From contig CAOSZT010000029.1 in NCBI GenBank assembly GCA_948528155.1, positions 1 to 17,793 on the forward strand: DNA of 17,793 nt, given 5' to 3'. Below the pieces are notes generated by a model that saw only the letters and a program-made list of their open reading frames with translations, was not told the DNA's origin and searched no databases. The translations under genes were made by a program, and so were the position numbers. Of this stretch, positions 6,569-14,795 are shown piece after piece. The DNA comes from an uncultured Clostridia bacterium (lineage in GTDB: Bacteria > Bacillota > Clostridia > TANB77 > CAG-508). The stretch's first letter is position 1; every line of letters begins with the position of its first letter.

Positions 6569-7435
6569 ATGTCAGTAATAACATTTGTAAATAACATAGA
6601 TGAAGAAACAGGAAAAACTATGTCTTTAGTTGCAATTGCAACACATATGGCTATTGACTATAATAATAAAATATTAATAATATCTACTACAAATAAAGAA
6701 GATAAAATAAATGCTTGTTATTTTTTAGATAAACAAGTAAAAAAAGTTAGAAAAGGACTATTTGGAGAAAATAAAGCAACAATTGATACAGAAAGTGGAA
6801 TAGAAGGAATTGCTAAAATTGCAAGAAGTAATAAACTAAGACCAGAAATTATAACAAATTATACAAAAGTTGTATTTAAAGATAGACTTGAAATTCTTTT
6901 AGGAGCAGAAAAAAAAGAAAAAAATGAAGAAAATCTTGAAGAAGAAGAAAAAGAGATAGCAGAAGAATATGTTGATATAATAAATATAGCAAGTATGTAT
7001 TATGACAAAGTTTTTGTTGATTTAGATGATAATTTAAATGAAGAAATAAGACAAAAAATAATTAATAGATCAGATTTAGTAGTTGTAAACACAAGCCAAA
7101 ATTATATGAGTTTAAAGAAATTAAAAGAAAATAAAGAAAGTAATGAAATTTTGAAACTTCCTAAATCTTTGATATTAATCGGTAGATACGATAAATTTTC
7201 AAAATATAATTCTAAAAATGTTACAAAATTTTTAGAAGAAAAAAATCAAGTTTTGACTTTACCATATAACACTCTTTATTTTGAAGCAACAAATGAGGCA
7301 GGTGTGCCAGATTTGTTTTTAAAGTTAAAGAAAATTTCAGATTCAGACGATAGGAATGTGCATTTTGTAGAAGAAGTAAAAAGAGCTTCAGAGAATATAA
7401 ATTATAGGCTTCAAGAATTACAAGCTAGAAGATAA
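6569..7435 (+). CDS. MinD/CpaE-like ATPase with GKT P-loop
   Basis: This second MinD-family protein (288 residues) begins MSVITFVNNIDEETGKTMSL. The run ETGKTMS gives a shortened P-loop with the GKT core but without the KGG signature lysine of classic ParA/MinD. Later landmarks are KILIIST (a beta-strand), YDKVFVDLDD (Walker B-like) and LILIGRYDKFS near the C terminus. A Glu/Lys-rich segment (about 113–138) interrupts the domain and is probably a surface loop. It starts 1 nt after the upstream MinD-like gene, with its SD inside that gene, so the pair is translationally coupled. It probably supplies ATP-dependent localisation or assembly control for the Tad-like machine. Confidence 0.62.
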   Translation: MSVITFVNNIDEETGKTMSLVAIATHMAIDYNNKILIISTTNKEDKINACYFLDKQVKKVRKGLFGENKATIDTESGIEGIAKIARSNKLRPEIITNYTKVVFKDRLEILLGAEKKEKNEENLEEEEKEIAEEYVDIINIASMYYDKVFVDLDDNLNEEIRQKIINRSDLVVVNTSQNYMSLKKLKENKESNEILKLPKSLILIGRYDKFSKYNSKNVTKFLEEKNQVLTLPYNTLYFEATNEAGVPDLFLKLKKISDSDDRNVHFVEEVKRASENINYRLQELQARR

Positions 7436-7595
7436 ATTTAGTAGTGAAATGTTTATAGATAATAATGATTAGCAAATGATTTAGCAGTTAAAATTTTATA
7501 TAAACTTTTAACTACACAACAAAATAAAAACAAAATAAAAGTATTATTTAGTAATATAAAAAGTATATGAAATAATTACGAAGGGAGAATATCAA
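7436..7595 (+). other. Intergenic spacer with AT hairpin before the ATPase gene
   Basis: This 160-nt non-coding gap lies within the locus. AGTTAAAA (7486–7493) pairs with TTTTAACT (7506–7513) in an 8-bp stem with a 12-nt loop, without a U-tract, so it may be a processing or stability element. The ATPase SD (GAAGGGAG) ends the gap. No convincing promoter is seen. Confidence 0.3.
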
Positions 7596-9569
7596 ATGAC
7601 TATAGCTAATATACTATTATGTTTAGTTGTTCTAACAGCAATAGGTGCAACAATATTTTATACTATAAAGAAAAAGCGTGAAGCACCTACTGAAGAAACT
7701 CTTAATGTTGATGATAAAACATATACATTAGAGAAGATGCAAGATTTTGTTAAAAGAAGACTTGATGAAATTACAAAAGTCAATTTGTATGATATAGGTC
7801 TTTCTGAAGAAGAACTAAAAAGAAGAAAAAATAAGAAATATGAATTGAAAAAGGCTTTAAAAGGCTGTACATATGGAGATGTTAATGATAAAAAGTATGT
7901 AAAAGAGTTAATATTTGACTTACTTTCAAAAGAATATGATGTAAATGAGTCAAATATATCAAGAGCTATACCATTTGATGTACCATCATTATTAACACCA
8001 CAAGATAAATTTGATATTCTTATTTATATGTATAAAAAAGATTTTGGTTACGAAGCTTTGACTGAAATTATTAAAAAATATGATTTGGCAGTTTTAAAAT
8101 ACATAGAAGGAGAAACAAAACCATCTTATGTTATAACAGCACAAGAAATTGAAGACATATTTGAAAAAGAGAATTTACAGATGAATTTTACAGACAAGTT
8201 ATCTGTAGTAGTTCAGAGAATTTATCAATATTATAAAGGATATAGTAGTATTGATGAAGTTAGAGATATGAATATTGATGGTGTTTCTGGAGGTGTATCA
8301 GGACTACCAGAAAGTTTTTTAAGTCAGGTTGCACAAACATCAGATTCAGATTATTTGGCACAAGTTTCAGAACACAAAGTACCAAGAGCTTGTGATAGTA
8401 TATGGATATTTTTCCAAGGTAAATCAATACGTTTAGCATTTTTAAGTTTTGGAACAGAAGCAGAGTTAAAAAGAGTATGTCAAAATATTTATAAATATAA
8501 TAATCCAGGACAATTATCAGACACAAATGGTTATAAAATTAATGAAATGAAAGATGGATCTCGTGTTGTTGTTGTTAGACCAAGTTTTTCTGAAACATGG
8601 GCATTCTTTGTAAGAAAATTTGACGTAAAACGTTCTACATTAGAGCAATGGTTTAAAGGTGAGCCAGGATGTGAAGAATCAATAGAATTATTAAAATATT
8701 TAGTAAAAGGTGCAAGAATTATATCAATCACTGGAGAGCAAGGTTGTGGTAAAACAACAATGTTAATGGGTATGATTGAAAATATATATGAAACAATGAA
8801 CATAAGAGTTCAAGAAACAGCATTTGAGTTACACTTAAGAAAAATATATCCTACAAGAAACATATTAACATTCCGTGAAACAGATACAATTTCAGGACAA
8901 GAAGGATTGGACGTTCAAAAGAAAACTGACGGATCTGTTAATATCATAGGTGAGGTTGCAACAGACCCAGTAGCATCTTGGATGATACAAGCTGCACAGG
9001 TTGCTTCTAAGTTTACATTATTTACACACCATGCTAAAACATTCCCAAACTTAGTAACAGCATTAAGAAACTCAATGCTTAGAACAGGTGTATTTAAAAA
9101 TGAAAAAACAGCAGAAGAACAAGTAGTACAAGTTTTAAATTTTGACATACACTTAACAAAAGACTTTAGAGGAAAAAGATTTGTAGAGAGAATAACAGAG
9201 TGTATTCCTATTGAAGAAAAAAATGAATATACTTTTGACCATAGAGACCAAAAAACATTAGAAGGTAAATTTGACAAATTTTTTGACAATGCTACTCGAT
9301 ATTTTGAAAAAATAACTGATAGACAATTATTTACATATAGAAATATTTTAGAATATGTAGATGGAGAGTATATAGTTACTAATCCAATTACTGAAGCCAA
9401 CTTAAAAGGCATGAGAGAAAATATGGACGAATCAGATCTAGACAATTTTGACAGATTTGTAGAAAGACATTGGAAAAAATCACAATCAGTTGAAACTGTC
9501 TCAGTTTCTGCAAATGTTACAGAAACTGCACCTAAGAGAAGAGGAAGAAAACCAAAAACAGAAATCTAA
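7596..9569 (+). CDS. Membrane-anchored CpaF/TadA-like secretion ATPase
   Basis: This is the probable motor of the pilus or secretion system, a relative of the hexameric GspE/CpaF/TadA ATPases. The 657-residue protein starts with a membrane helix (about 3–24), unlike usual cytoplasmic CpaF. A long N-terminal domain leads to the ATPase core: RVVVVRPSFSETWAFFVRKF before the P-loop, Walker A GEQGCGKTT (380–388), the Walker B-like run NIIGEVATDP (449–458) and the His box FTHHAKT (476–482). In typical CpaF the Walker B region reads RPDRIIVGEVRG and is preceded by Arg-rich residues; here it is TDGSVNIIGEVAT, so some conserved arginines are missing. The tail KRRGRKPKTE is basic and may contact lipid or nucleic acid. 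The SD AAGGGAG fits the start. The TadBC-like gene follows. Confidence 0.8.
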   Translation: MTIANILLCLVVLTAIGATIFYTIKKKREAPTEETLNVDDKTYTLEKMQDFVKRRLDEITKVNLYDIGLSEEELKRRKNKKYELKKALKGCTYGDVNDKKYVKELIFDLLSKEYDVNESNISRAIPFDVPSLLTPQDKFDILIYMYKKDFGYEALTEIIKKYDLAVLKYIEGETKPSYVITAQEIEDIFEKENLQMNFTDKLSVVVQRIYQYYKGYSSIDEVRDMNIDGVSGGVSGLPESFLSQVAQTSDSDYLAQVSEHKVPRACDSIWIFFQGKSIRLAFLSFGTEAELKRVCQNIYKYNNPGQLSDTNGYKINEMKDGSRVVVVRPSFSETWAFFVRKFDVKRSTLEQWFKGEPGCEESIELLKYLVKGARIISITGEQGCGKTTMLMGMIENIYETMNIRVQETAFELHLRKIYPTRNILTFRETDTISGQEGLDVQKKTDGSVNIIGEVATDPVASWMIQAAQVASKFTLFTHHAKTFPNLVTALRNSMLRTGVFKNEKTAEEQVVQVLNFDIHLTKDFRGKRFVERITECIPIEEKNEYTFDHRDQKTLEGKFDKFFDNATRYFEKITDRQLFTYRNILEYVDGEYIVTNPITEANLKGMRENMDESDLDNFDRFVERHWKKSQSVETVSVSANVTETAPKRRGRKPKTEI

Positions 9570-9662
9570 GTTAGCTATTCGAGCAATAGAGAGTTACAGA
9601 TACTTATACAAATGAACAAAAATGAATTTGTATACATTAATTTATACATGGAGGTGAAACAA

Positions 9663-11741
9663 GTGTTAGAACAATTTTTACCTATTATGATTGGTGGATC
9701 ATTAGGATTAATAATCATATTAGGAATTGCATATTATATAATTTCTAAGAAAATGCAAAAATCAGAGTATAGAAAAATACAGAAATTACAACAAGGAACA
9801 AAAGCAGGAGCATTTTCACCAGAAGTATTATATCAAAGATTATATATAACATATAGTAAAATTCCATTTGTCAAAAGATATTTATTAAAATTAAGAAGAA
9901 AACTTGAAATATTAAATATTGATGATGAGTATGCAACAAGAAGAGATTCAGCTAAATATATAACAAGAGCACTTGTAATATTACTTCCATTAGTTATATT
10001 AACAATAATACTAACAAAAAGTAATTTTTTATTAATGTTTATACTATTAATATTTGAATTATTTATGATAGATATATTATTAGAAAGTTCTGTAGATAAA
10101 AAAGATGATGCATTATTGGTACAACAGGTAGATTTCTTTTCAGAAATTAGGCATGCATATCACGAGTTTAATATGGTAGAAGAAGCAATATATCAAGTAT
10201 CACAAGATGATGAAAAAGAAGTTTCAAGACAGGGTGAAAAAATATATGAAATATTAATTTCAGATGACCCAGAAACAGAACTTGAAAAATATTATGATGT
10301 TGCACCAAATAACTTTTTAAAAGAATTTGCAGGTTTATCTTATTTAACAAAAGAATTTGGAGATAGAAAAGTTGATGGAGCATCCTTGTATTTAAAAAAT
10401 GTTGATAATATAACACAAGAAATGCAACTTGAAATTTTGAAAAGAGATAAGTTGAATTATGTTTTTAGAAGTTTATCTTTTATATCTATAGTGCCAGTAT
10501 TAGCTTTAGAGCCATTAAAAAATTGGGCAGTTTCAAATTTTTCATTTGTAAAAAACTGGTATTATGGAAAATCAGGAATGATAGTACAAATACTAATATT
10601 AATAATAACATTTATATCTTATATATTGGTTAGAAAATTAAAAGATAATGGATCAGTGAATACAAATACAAAAAATACACAAAATCCATGGCAAGAAAAA
10701 GTATATAAAAATAAATTAGCAAAAAAAATTATAAATTTATTTATGCCTAAAGATGGAACAAAAGAATATAGAAAAATAAAAAATCTGTTAAAAGATGCTG
10801 CTTCACCATTAAAAATGGAATGGGTATATGTAAATAGAATTTGTTTATCAATAGTAACATTTATTGTATCAATATTTGTATTTACATATTTACATCAAAT
10901 GGCAATAGATTATGTTTATACACAGCCAACTACAGATTATGATTTAATAGGTGGAATGTCGGCAAAAGAAGAAACAAAAGCAATGGAGTTAACAAGGCAA
11001 GATAATACATTTATAGATATGTTTAGAGGAAAAGTAGATACTTCAAAAGAAGAATTAAAAAGAGCTGTAACAAGATCTAAATTTTATAAAGATGCAGAGT
11101 CAAACGAAATAACAATAGCAGTAGATAGAATATATGAAAAATTACAGATTGTAAATTCTGAATATTTAAAATGGTTTGAAATTTTAATAGCGTTTGTATT
11201 TGCTATAGTAGGCTATATGGCACAAATTTGGTTGTTAATGTTCCAAGTAAGAATGAGGCAGTTAGAAATGGAAGACGAAGTAATGCAGTTCCAAACAATT
11301 ATACTTATGCTTATGAGAATAGAGAGAGTAAATGTTGAAATAATTTTAGAGTGGCTAGAAAGATATTCAAATATATTTAAAAACCCAATAACTAGATGTG
11401 TTAATAACTATGAAGCAGGAGCTTGGGAAGCACTTGAAGAATTTAAAAATGATATATCTTATATGCCATTAATAAGAATAGTTGAAAGTATGCAAGCAGC
11501 AGTTGAGAAGATACCTATAAAAGATGCTTTTGATGAACTAGATTCAGAAAGAGAATATTATAGAGAAAAAAGAAGAGAATCAAATGATAGATTAATACAA
11601 AGAAAAGGAATGATAGGAAAAGTAATAGGATTTGCACCAATGGTTTGTCTATTTGTGGGATATTTAATTGTACCATTAGTATTTATTGGATTAACAAGTA
11701 TGTCAAGCTCATTTAGTTCAATGTCATCAGTTAGTTTCTAA
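9663..11741 (+). CDS. TadB–TadC-like fused inner-membrane platform protein
   Basis: TadB and TadC are GspF-like membrane proteins that form the platform beneath a Tad pilus. This 692-residue protein appears to contain two such modules in one chain. Predicted membrane helices, counting from the GTG start: 5–27, 102–117, 121–138, 269–283, 306–322, 392–410, 505–528 and 655–677. The first GspF-like cytoplasmic domain (about 150–265) begins QQVDFFSEIRHAYHEFNMVEEAI; the second (about 533–650) has EDEVMQFQTIILMLMRIERVNVEIILEWLERYS. I chose GTG at 9663 because GGAGGTG lies 6 nt upstream; an in-frame ATG at 9612 has no SD and would add 17 residues. It follows the ATPase and precedes the pilin-like genes, as expected for a Tad locus. 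Confidence 0.75.
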   Translation: MLEQFLPIMIGGSLGLIIILGIAYYIISKKMQKSEYRKIQKLQQGTKAGAFSPEVLYQRLYITYSKIPFVKRYLLKLRRKLEILNIDDEYATRRDSAKYITRALVILLPLVILTIILTKSNFLLMFILLIFELFMIDILLESSVDKKDDALLVQQVDFFSEIRHAYHEFNMVEEAIYQVSQDDEKEVSRQGEKIYEILISDDPETELEKYYDVAPNNFLKEFAGLSYLTKEFGDRKVDGASLYLKNVDNITQEMQLEILKRDKLNYVFRSLSFISIVPVLALEPLKNWAVSNFSFVKNWYYGKSGMIVQILILIITFISYILVRKLKDNGSVNTNTKNTQNPWQEKVYKNKLAKKIINLFMPKDGTKEYRKIKNLLKDAASPLKMEWVYVNRICLSIVTFIVSIFVFTYLHQMAIDYVYTQPTTDYDLIGGMSAKEETKAMELTRQDNTFIDMFRGKVDTSKEELKRAVTRSKFYKDAESNEITIAVDRIYEKLQIVNSEYLKWFEILIAFVFAIVGYMAQIWLLMFQVRMRQLEMEDEVMQFQTIILMLMRIERVNVEIILEWLERYSNIFKNPITRCVNNYEAGAWEALEEFKNDISYMPLIRIVESMQAAVEKIPIKDAFDELDSEREYYREKRRESNDRLIQRKGMIGKVIGFAPMVCLFVGYLIVPLVFIGLTSMSSSFSSMSSVSF

Positions 11742-11814
11742 AATAAAACTGAGAAACAATATCAATAAAACATAGTTTTTTTAATACAATATTTTAAGAA
11801 AGGATTGAGAAATT

Positions 11815-12546
11815 ATGGAAAATGCATCAAAAGCTTTATTGATGGCAGGTGGAATTTTAATAGCAATATTAATAATTGGAGCTTTGTTGTTAATGGTAAA
11901 TAGAATAGGGGATTATCAAAGAGGACAAGCAAGTAGTGTTAAAGACTCACAGTTAGCAAAATTTAATTTGGATTTTGAAAGATATTTTGATGATAAAGGA
12001 ATTTTAGGAACAGATTTGATATCATTGGCAAATAAGGTTATTGATTATAATGATAGAGGAGATCAATTAGGTGTAAAAAATTCTTCAGTAAATTATGATA
12101 TAAAAATGACTTTAAATTTGGATATGACAGGTTTTAAACAAAAATATGGAAATGGTGATAATTCAATGTTTAGCTCTAATAATCCTAGATATACTATAGA
12201 TGCAAATAATAGAAAAAATTCATTAAGAAATATGATGAATTTATATAATGAACAAAACTTTACAGTAGCAGATATTGCTTTATTAAAAAAATTATCTTCA
12301 ATATATGATACATCTAAAAATAAAACAAAGAATATAGAAGATATACGAAATGAATTGAAATATATTAATACAAGTTTATATAACAGTGGCTGGGGAGTAA
12401 ATGGAAGAACTTCATCACCTTCAATAGATCAGATTGCTTATTATAAAGAATATTCAGAATTTAAAAGTTCAACATTTGAAATGGATGGAGATCCAATATA
12501 TAATAATGGGCAAATACAAACAATGTCATTTAAATTTAAAGAATAA
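11815..12546 (+). CDS. MENAS-family pilin-like protein 1
   Basis: This 243-residue protein is the first of four with an almost constant N terminus. It begins MENASKALLMAGGILIAILI, running straight into one membrane helix (about 8–29) with no charged leader. The soluble part has the family pattern FNLDFERYFDDKGILGTDLISLANKVIDYND (about 46–76), followed by an Asn-rich region and predicted beta strands. There is no canonical prepilin cleavage site (G followed by xxxxE) before the helix, so it may insert uncleaved or use a different processing rule. By position, just after the ATPase and TadBC-like genes, it is a candidate pilin or minor pilin. Its function is inferred from context only. The SD AAAGGA precedes the ATG by 10 nt. 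Confidence 0.6.
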   Translation: MENASKALLMAGGILIAILIIGALLLMVNRIGDYQRGQASSVKDSQLAKFNLDFERYFDDKGILGTDLISLANKVIDYNDRGDQLGVKNSSVNYDIKMTLNLDMTGFKQKYGNGDNSMFSSNNPRYTIDANNRKNSLRNMMNLYNEQNFTVADIALLKKLSSIYDTSKNKTKNIEDIRNELKYINTSLYNSGWGVNGRTSSPSIDQIAYYKEYSEFKSSTFEMDGDPIYNNGQIQTMSFKFKE

Positions 12547-12599
12547 TTATTATTTTAATTTAGTTTAATATACACAAAATAAATAAAGAGGTAAAGATT

Positions 12600-13100
12600 A
12601 TGGAAAATGCATCAAATGCACTAATTATGGCAGGAGGAGTGTTAATTGGAATATTAATTTTATCTTTAGCGGTATATTTATTTGTAGATTTTGGTTCAAA
12701 ATCTGCAGAAATATATGAGCAAAATGCACAAGCACAATTAGTTCAGTTTAATTCTAAATTTACAACATATGAAGGAAAAGAAGGTTTAACAATATATGAT
12801 GTAATAACAGTTGCAGGATATGCTTATGAAAATAATAAGTATTATTCTGAAGACACAAATGCAAATTATAATGATTATAAAATTTCTGTATATTTTAATA
12901 GAGACAGAATTACTGGAAATTCAGCAAATAATAAGGCTAATATAGCTGAAGATAAATTTAAAATAGAAAATATAAAAAATAATGTAATACAAAGACAATT
13001 AGCAGAAATAAATATAAATAATCTAAACCTTCCTACATATAATTGTACAGTTGAATATAATACAACAAATGGAAGAGTAAGTAGTGTAAATTTTAATTAG
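12600..13100 (+). CDS. MENAS-family pilin-like protein 2
   Basis: This 166-residue paralogue begins MENASNALIMAGGVLIGILI, with the membrane helix at about 8–30. The soluble part keeps the family spacing: LVQFNSKFTTYEGKEGLTIYDVITVAGYAYENN (about 46–78), then a strand YNDYKISVYF, and a C-terminal hairpin-like pair YNCTVEYNTTNGRVSSVNFN. The ending closely resembles that of the 13717 protein (YTVTISEYANGIVSQVTIDN), which suggests a shared fold of N-terminal helix and beta domain, as in pilins. It lies 53 nt after the first family member, with SD AGAGG. A sigma-A promoter follows it. No experimental function is known to me. Confidence 0.6.
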   Translation: MENASNALIMAGGVLIGILILSLAVYLFVDFGSKSAEIYEQNAQAQLVQFNSKFTTYEGKEGLTIYDVITVAGYAYENNKYYSEDTNANYNDYKISVYFNRDRITGNSANNKANIAEDKFKIENIKNNVIQRQLAEININNLNLPTYNCTVEYNTTNGRVSSVNFN

Positions 13101-13120
13101 ATAAAATATATAATTTAATA

Positions 13121-13149
13121 TTGAAAAAACAAATATCTAGTGTTATAAT
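13121..13149 (+). promoter_or_regulatory. Internal sigma-A promoter before the 13202 gene
   Basis: TTGAAA (13121–13126), a 17-nt spacer and a perfect TATAAT (13144–13149) lie inside the pilin-like array. The spacer ends AGTGT and resembles that of the promoter at 15321, suggesting duplication together with a gene unit. Confidence 0.7.
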
Positions 13150-13167
13150 AAATTAGAAATATCCAAT

Positions 13168-13201
13168 AGGAGGAAGTTAGAAAAACTAACATAAACATAA
13201 T
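13168..13201 (+). promoter_or_regulatory. SD separated from ATG by a hairpin (13202 gene)
   Basis: A full SD, AGGAGG (13168–13173), is 28 nt from the ATG. The gap holds GTTAG (13176–13180), an A5 loop and CTAAC (13186–13190). With the hairpin looped out, about 13 nt separate SD and start. The element is nearly the same as the one before recO at 1256–1273. Confidence 0.5.
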
Positions 13202-13633
13202 ATGAAAAAAATATTTATATTTTTAGTATTAGTAGTAGTTATAGTATGTATAGTTTTTGCTATATATATAAATTATAAAGCAAACTATAATAATTCAAAA
13301 TTAGCAAATTTAGAATTTGAAAATTATTTAAATAGAGAAGTATTAGGAACAGATTTAGCAACAATTATAAATAGAGCAATAGATAATAATGAAAAAAATG
13401 ATGTTCAAAGAAATAATAAAGGAATTTATATAAATAATGATACAAATTCAATAAGTATTGAAATAAAAATAATTGACAATGATTCTATATATCAAATGGA
13501 AACAATATATAAATCTAAAATACAAGAATTTATAAATTATTATGGTGATATAAAATTTAAGTGTGTAGAAATCGATTATCATGATTCTACAAAAAAGGTA
13601 AAATATATGTTATTTGAACAAATAACACAATAA
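13202..13633 (+). CDS. One-pass membrane protein related to MENAS family, altered N terminus
   Basis: This 143-residue protein starts MKKIFIFLVLVVVIVCIVFA, a basic lead and a membrane helix or uncleaved signal anchor, instead of MENAS. The following region LEFENYLNREVLGTDLATIINRAIDNNE matches the 11815 protein (FERYFDDKGILGTDLISLANKVIDYND) closely enough to call them paralogues. The C-terminal half is predicted to be beta-rich, with ISIEIKII and VKYMLFEQ. It has its own sigma-A promoter and an unusual SD–hairpin–ATG leader, so it may be made at a different time or level from its neighbours. It could be a minor pilin, an adaptor or an inhibitor; the sequence does not decide. A hairpin follows its stop. 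Confidence 0.6.
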   Translation: MKKIFIFLVLVVVIVCIVFAIYINYKANYNNSKLANLEFENYLNREVLGTDLATIINRAIDNNEKNDVQRNNKGIYINNDTNSISIEIKIIDNDSIYQMETIYKSKIQEFINYYGDIKFKCVEIDYHDSTKKVKYMLFEQITQ

Positions 13634-13648
13634 ATTAAGTTATTAATC

Positions 13649-13669
13649 TTTTTAGCAAAATGCTAAAAA
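13649..13669 (+). terminator. Hairpin after the 13202 gene, possible weak terminator
   Basis: TTTTTAGC (13649–13656) and GCTAAAAA (13662–13669) make a perfect 8-bp stem with a 5-nt loop, 16 nt after the stop codon. There is no U-tract on the plus strand, so it may reduce read-through or protect a 3' end rather than stop transcription fully. With the promoter at 13121 it makes the 13202 gene look like a separate unit. Confidence 0.4.
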
Positions 13670-13716
13670 TAAATATAGAAAAATAAGTACATATAAAAAA
13701 CAAAGGAGGAGTAAAA

Positions 13717-14121
13717 ATGGAAAATGCATCAAAAGCACTAGTAATAGCAGGTGCAATTTTAATAGCAATTTTATTAATATCTTTAGGAATGTTAGTTTTA
13801 AATAAGGCAACAGGAATTTTGAATTCAGAGCAATTAGATGATGCAGAAAGAACAACAATAAACCAAAAATTTACAAAATTTGAAGGGACAGTAAAAGGTA
13901 CAGAAGTTCGTTCTTTAATATCAGAAATTGTATCATTTAATGCAAGTGAGAAAGCAAATAAAAATCAATTTATAAAGATTAATGGAACTGCAAAAGTTGT
14001 ATTAGCAAATTATGGAGATAATCCAACTGGAACTCAAAATATAAAAAATTCTTCTAATTATACTGTAACAATTTCGGAATATGCAAATGGAATTGTATCA
14101 CAAGTAACAATCGACAATTAA
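13717..14121 (+). CDS. MENAS-family pilin-like protein 3
   Basis: This is the shortest of the four canonical MENAS proteins, 134 residues. It begins MENASKALVIAGAILIAILL, with the membrane helix at about 8–28. The soluble part follows the family pattern: INQKFTKFEGTVKGTEVRSLISEIVSFNAS (about 48–77), then a compact beta region ending YTVTISEYANGIVSQVTIDN. The SD AAAGGAGG is the strongest among the four, and the small size is nearest to that of a major pilin, so it is my best guess for the most abundant subunit. That is inference from SD strength and length only. It lies 83 nt after the preceding stop. Confidence 0.6.
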   Translation: MENASKALVIAGAILIAILLISLGMLVLNKATGILNSEQLDDAERTTINQKFTKFEGTVKGTEVRSLISEIVSFNASEKANKNQFIKINGTAKVVLANYGDNPTGTQNIKNSSNYTVTISEYANGIVSQVTIDN

Positions 14122-14158
14122 TAATATTTAAAATTAGTAAATAAAGAGGTGAATAGTA

Positions 14159-14782
14159 ATGGAAAATGCCGCAGATGCATTAAAAATGGCAGGAGCCGTA
14201 TTAATATTTGTTCTGGCTGTTTCCGTTACTATTGTTTTTTTTGGACAAGTAAGGGAAACATCAGACATAATTTTAAATTATAGAGATAGAGAAACATCTT
14301 ATCAATATTATGAAATACAAGGGAATGACGATAGTATAAGAACAGTTGGAATAGAATCTGTAATACCAGCAATATTTAGAGCATATTTAGAAAACTATTT
14401 AATTGCTATTGATTTTGGAGATAATGAACCTATTTATCAAATACGAAATAGTGATGGATCTATAGAGAAAAAATATGTAATAGATTTAAGTGGAGAAACA
14501 ATAGCTGCTAATGCAAAAGTAAAATTTTTACGTGGTTTATTATATCACGATTTTAATTATCCAGGAATATCAGGAATTAGTGCAAATCGTGAACAATTTA
14601 GAAAAGAATTTGGAGCAATTTTACCAGATGAAAAATTATATGACAAAATGTTAAGAAAAATAAATGAGGGTTATGTAATAAAAGAATATCTAGGAGTATT
14701 TTATGAAGATGATAGTCCAAATACTCCAGATGTAAATAAAATGGAAAAAAGAATAATAACATATCAATTTGTACAAAGATAA
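14159..14782 (+). CDS. MENA-family pilin-like protein 4 (divergent)
   Basis: This 207-residue protein begins MENAADALKMAGAVLIFVLA, with a membrane helix at about 8–28. Beyond the helix it diverges from the other three: FGQVRETSDIILNYRDRETSYQYYEIQGND, then GIESVIPAIFRAYLENY, and a soluble region with YVIDLSGE, LRGLLYHDF and EYLGVFYEDD. It lacks the F-x-x-(Y/F)-(E/D) pattern followed by G(T)D, so it is probably a specialised minor component rather than a main subunit. The DNA of its start differs from the other copies at several codons (GCC GCA GAT). SD AGAGGTG is at good spacing; the next gene starts 13 nt after its stop, so those two are closely coupled. Confidence 0.58.
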   Translation: MENAADALKMAGAVLIFVLAVSVTIVFFGQVRETSDIILNYRDRETSYQYYEIQGNDDSIRTVGIESVIPAIFRAYLENYLIAIDFGDNEPIYQIRNSDGSIEKKYVIDLSGETIAANAKVKFLRGLLYHDFNYPGISGISANREQFRKEFGAILPDEKLYDKMLRKINEGYVIKEYLGVFYEDDSPNTPDVNKMEKRIITYQFVQR

Positions 14783-14795
14783 AAGGAGGTAAAAA

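Noticed and set aside
8915..9445. Long minus-strand ORF inside the ATPase gene
   Set aside because: Product is Ser/Phe/Leu-rich without known motifs, a typical shadow of an A-rich coding strand.
9510..9566. AT-hook-like tail (KRRGRKPKTE) of the ATPase as a DNA-binding domain
   Set aside because: A single short basic motif at the end of a secretion ATPase is too weak to claim DNA binding.
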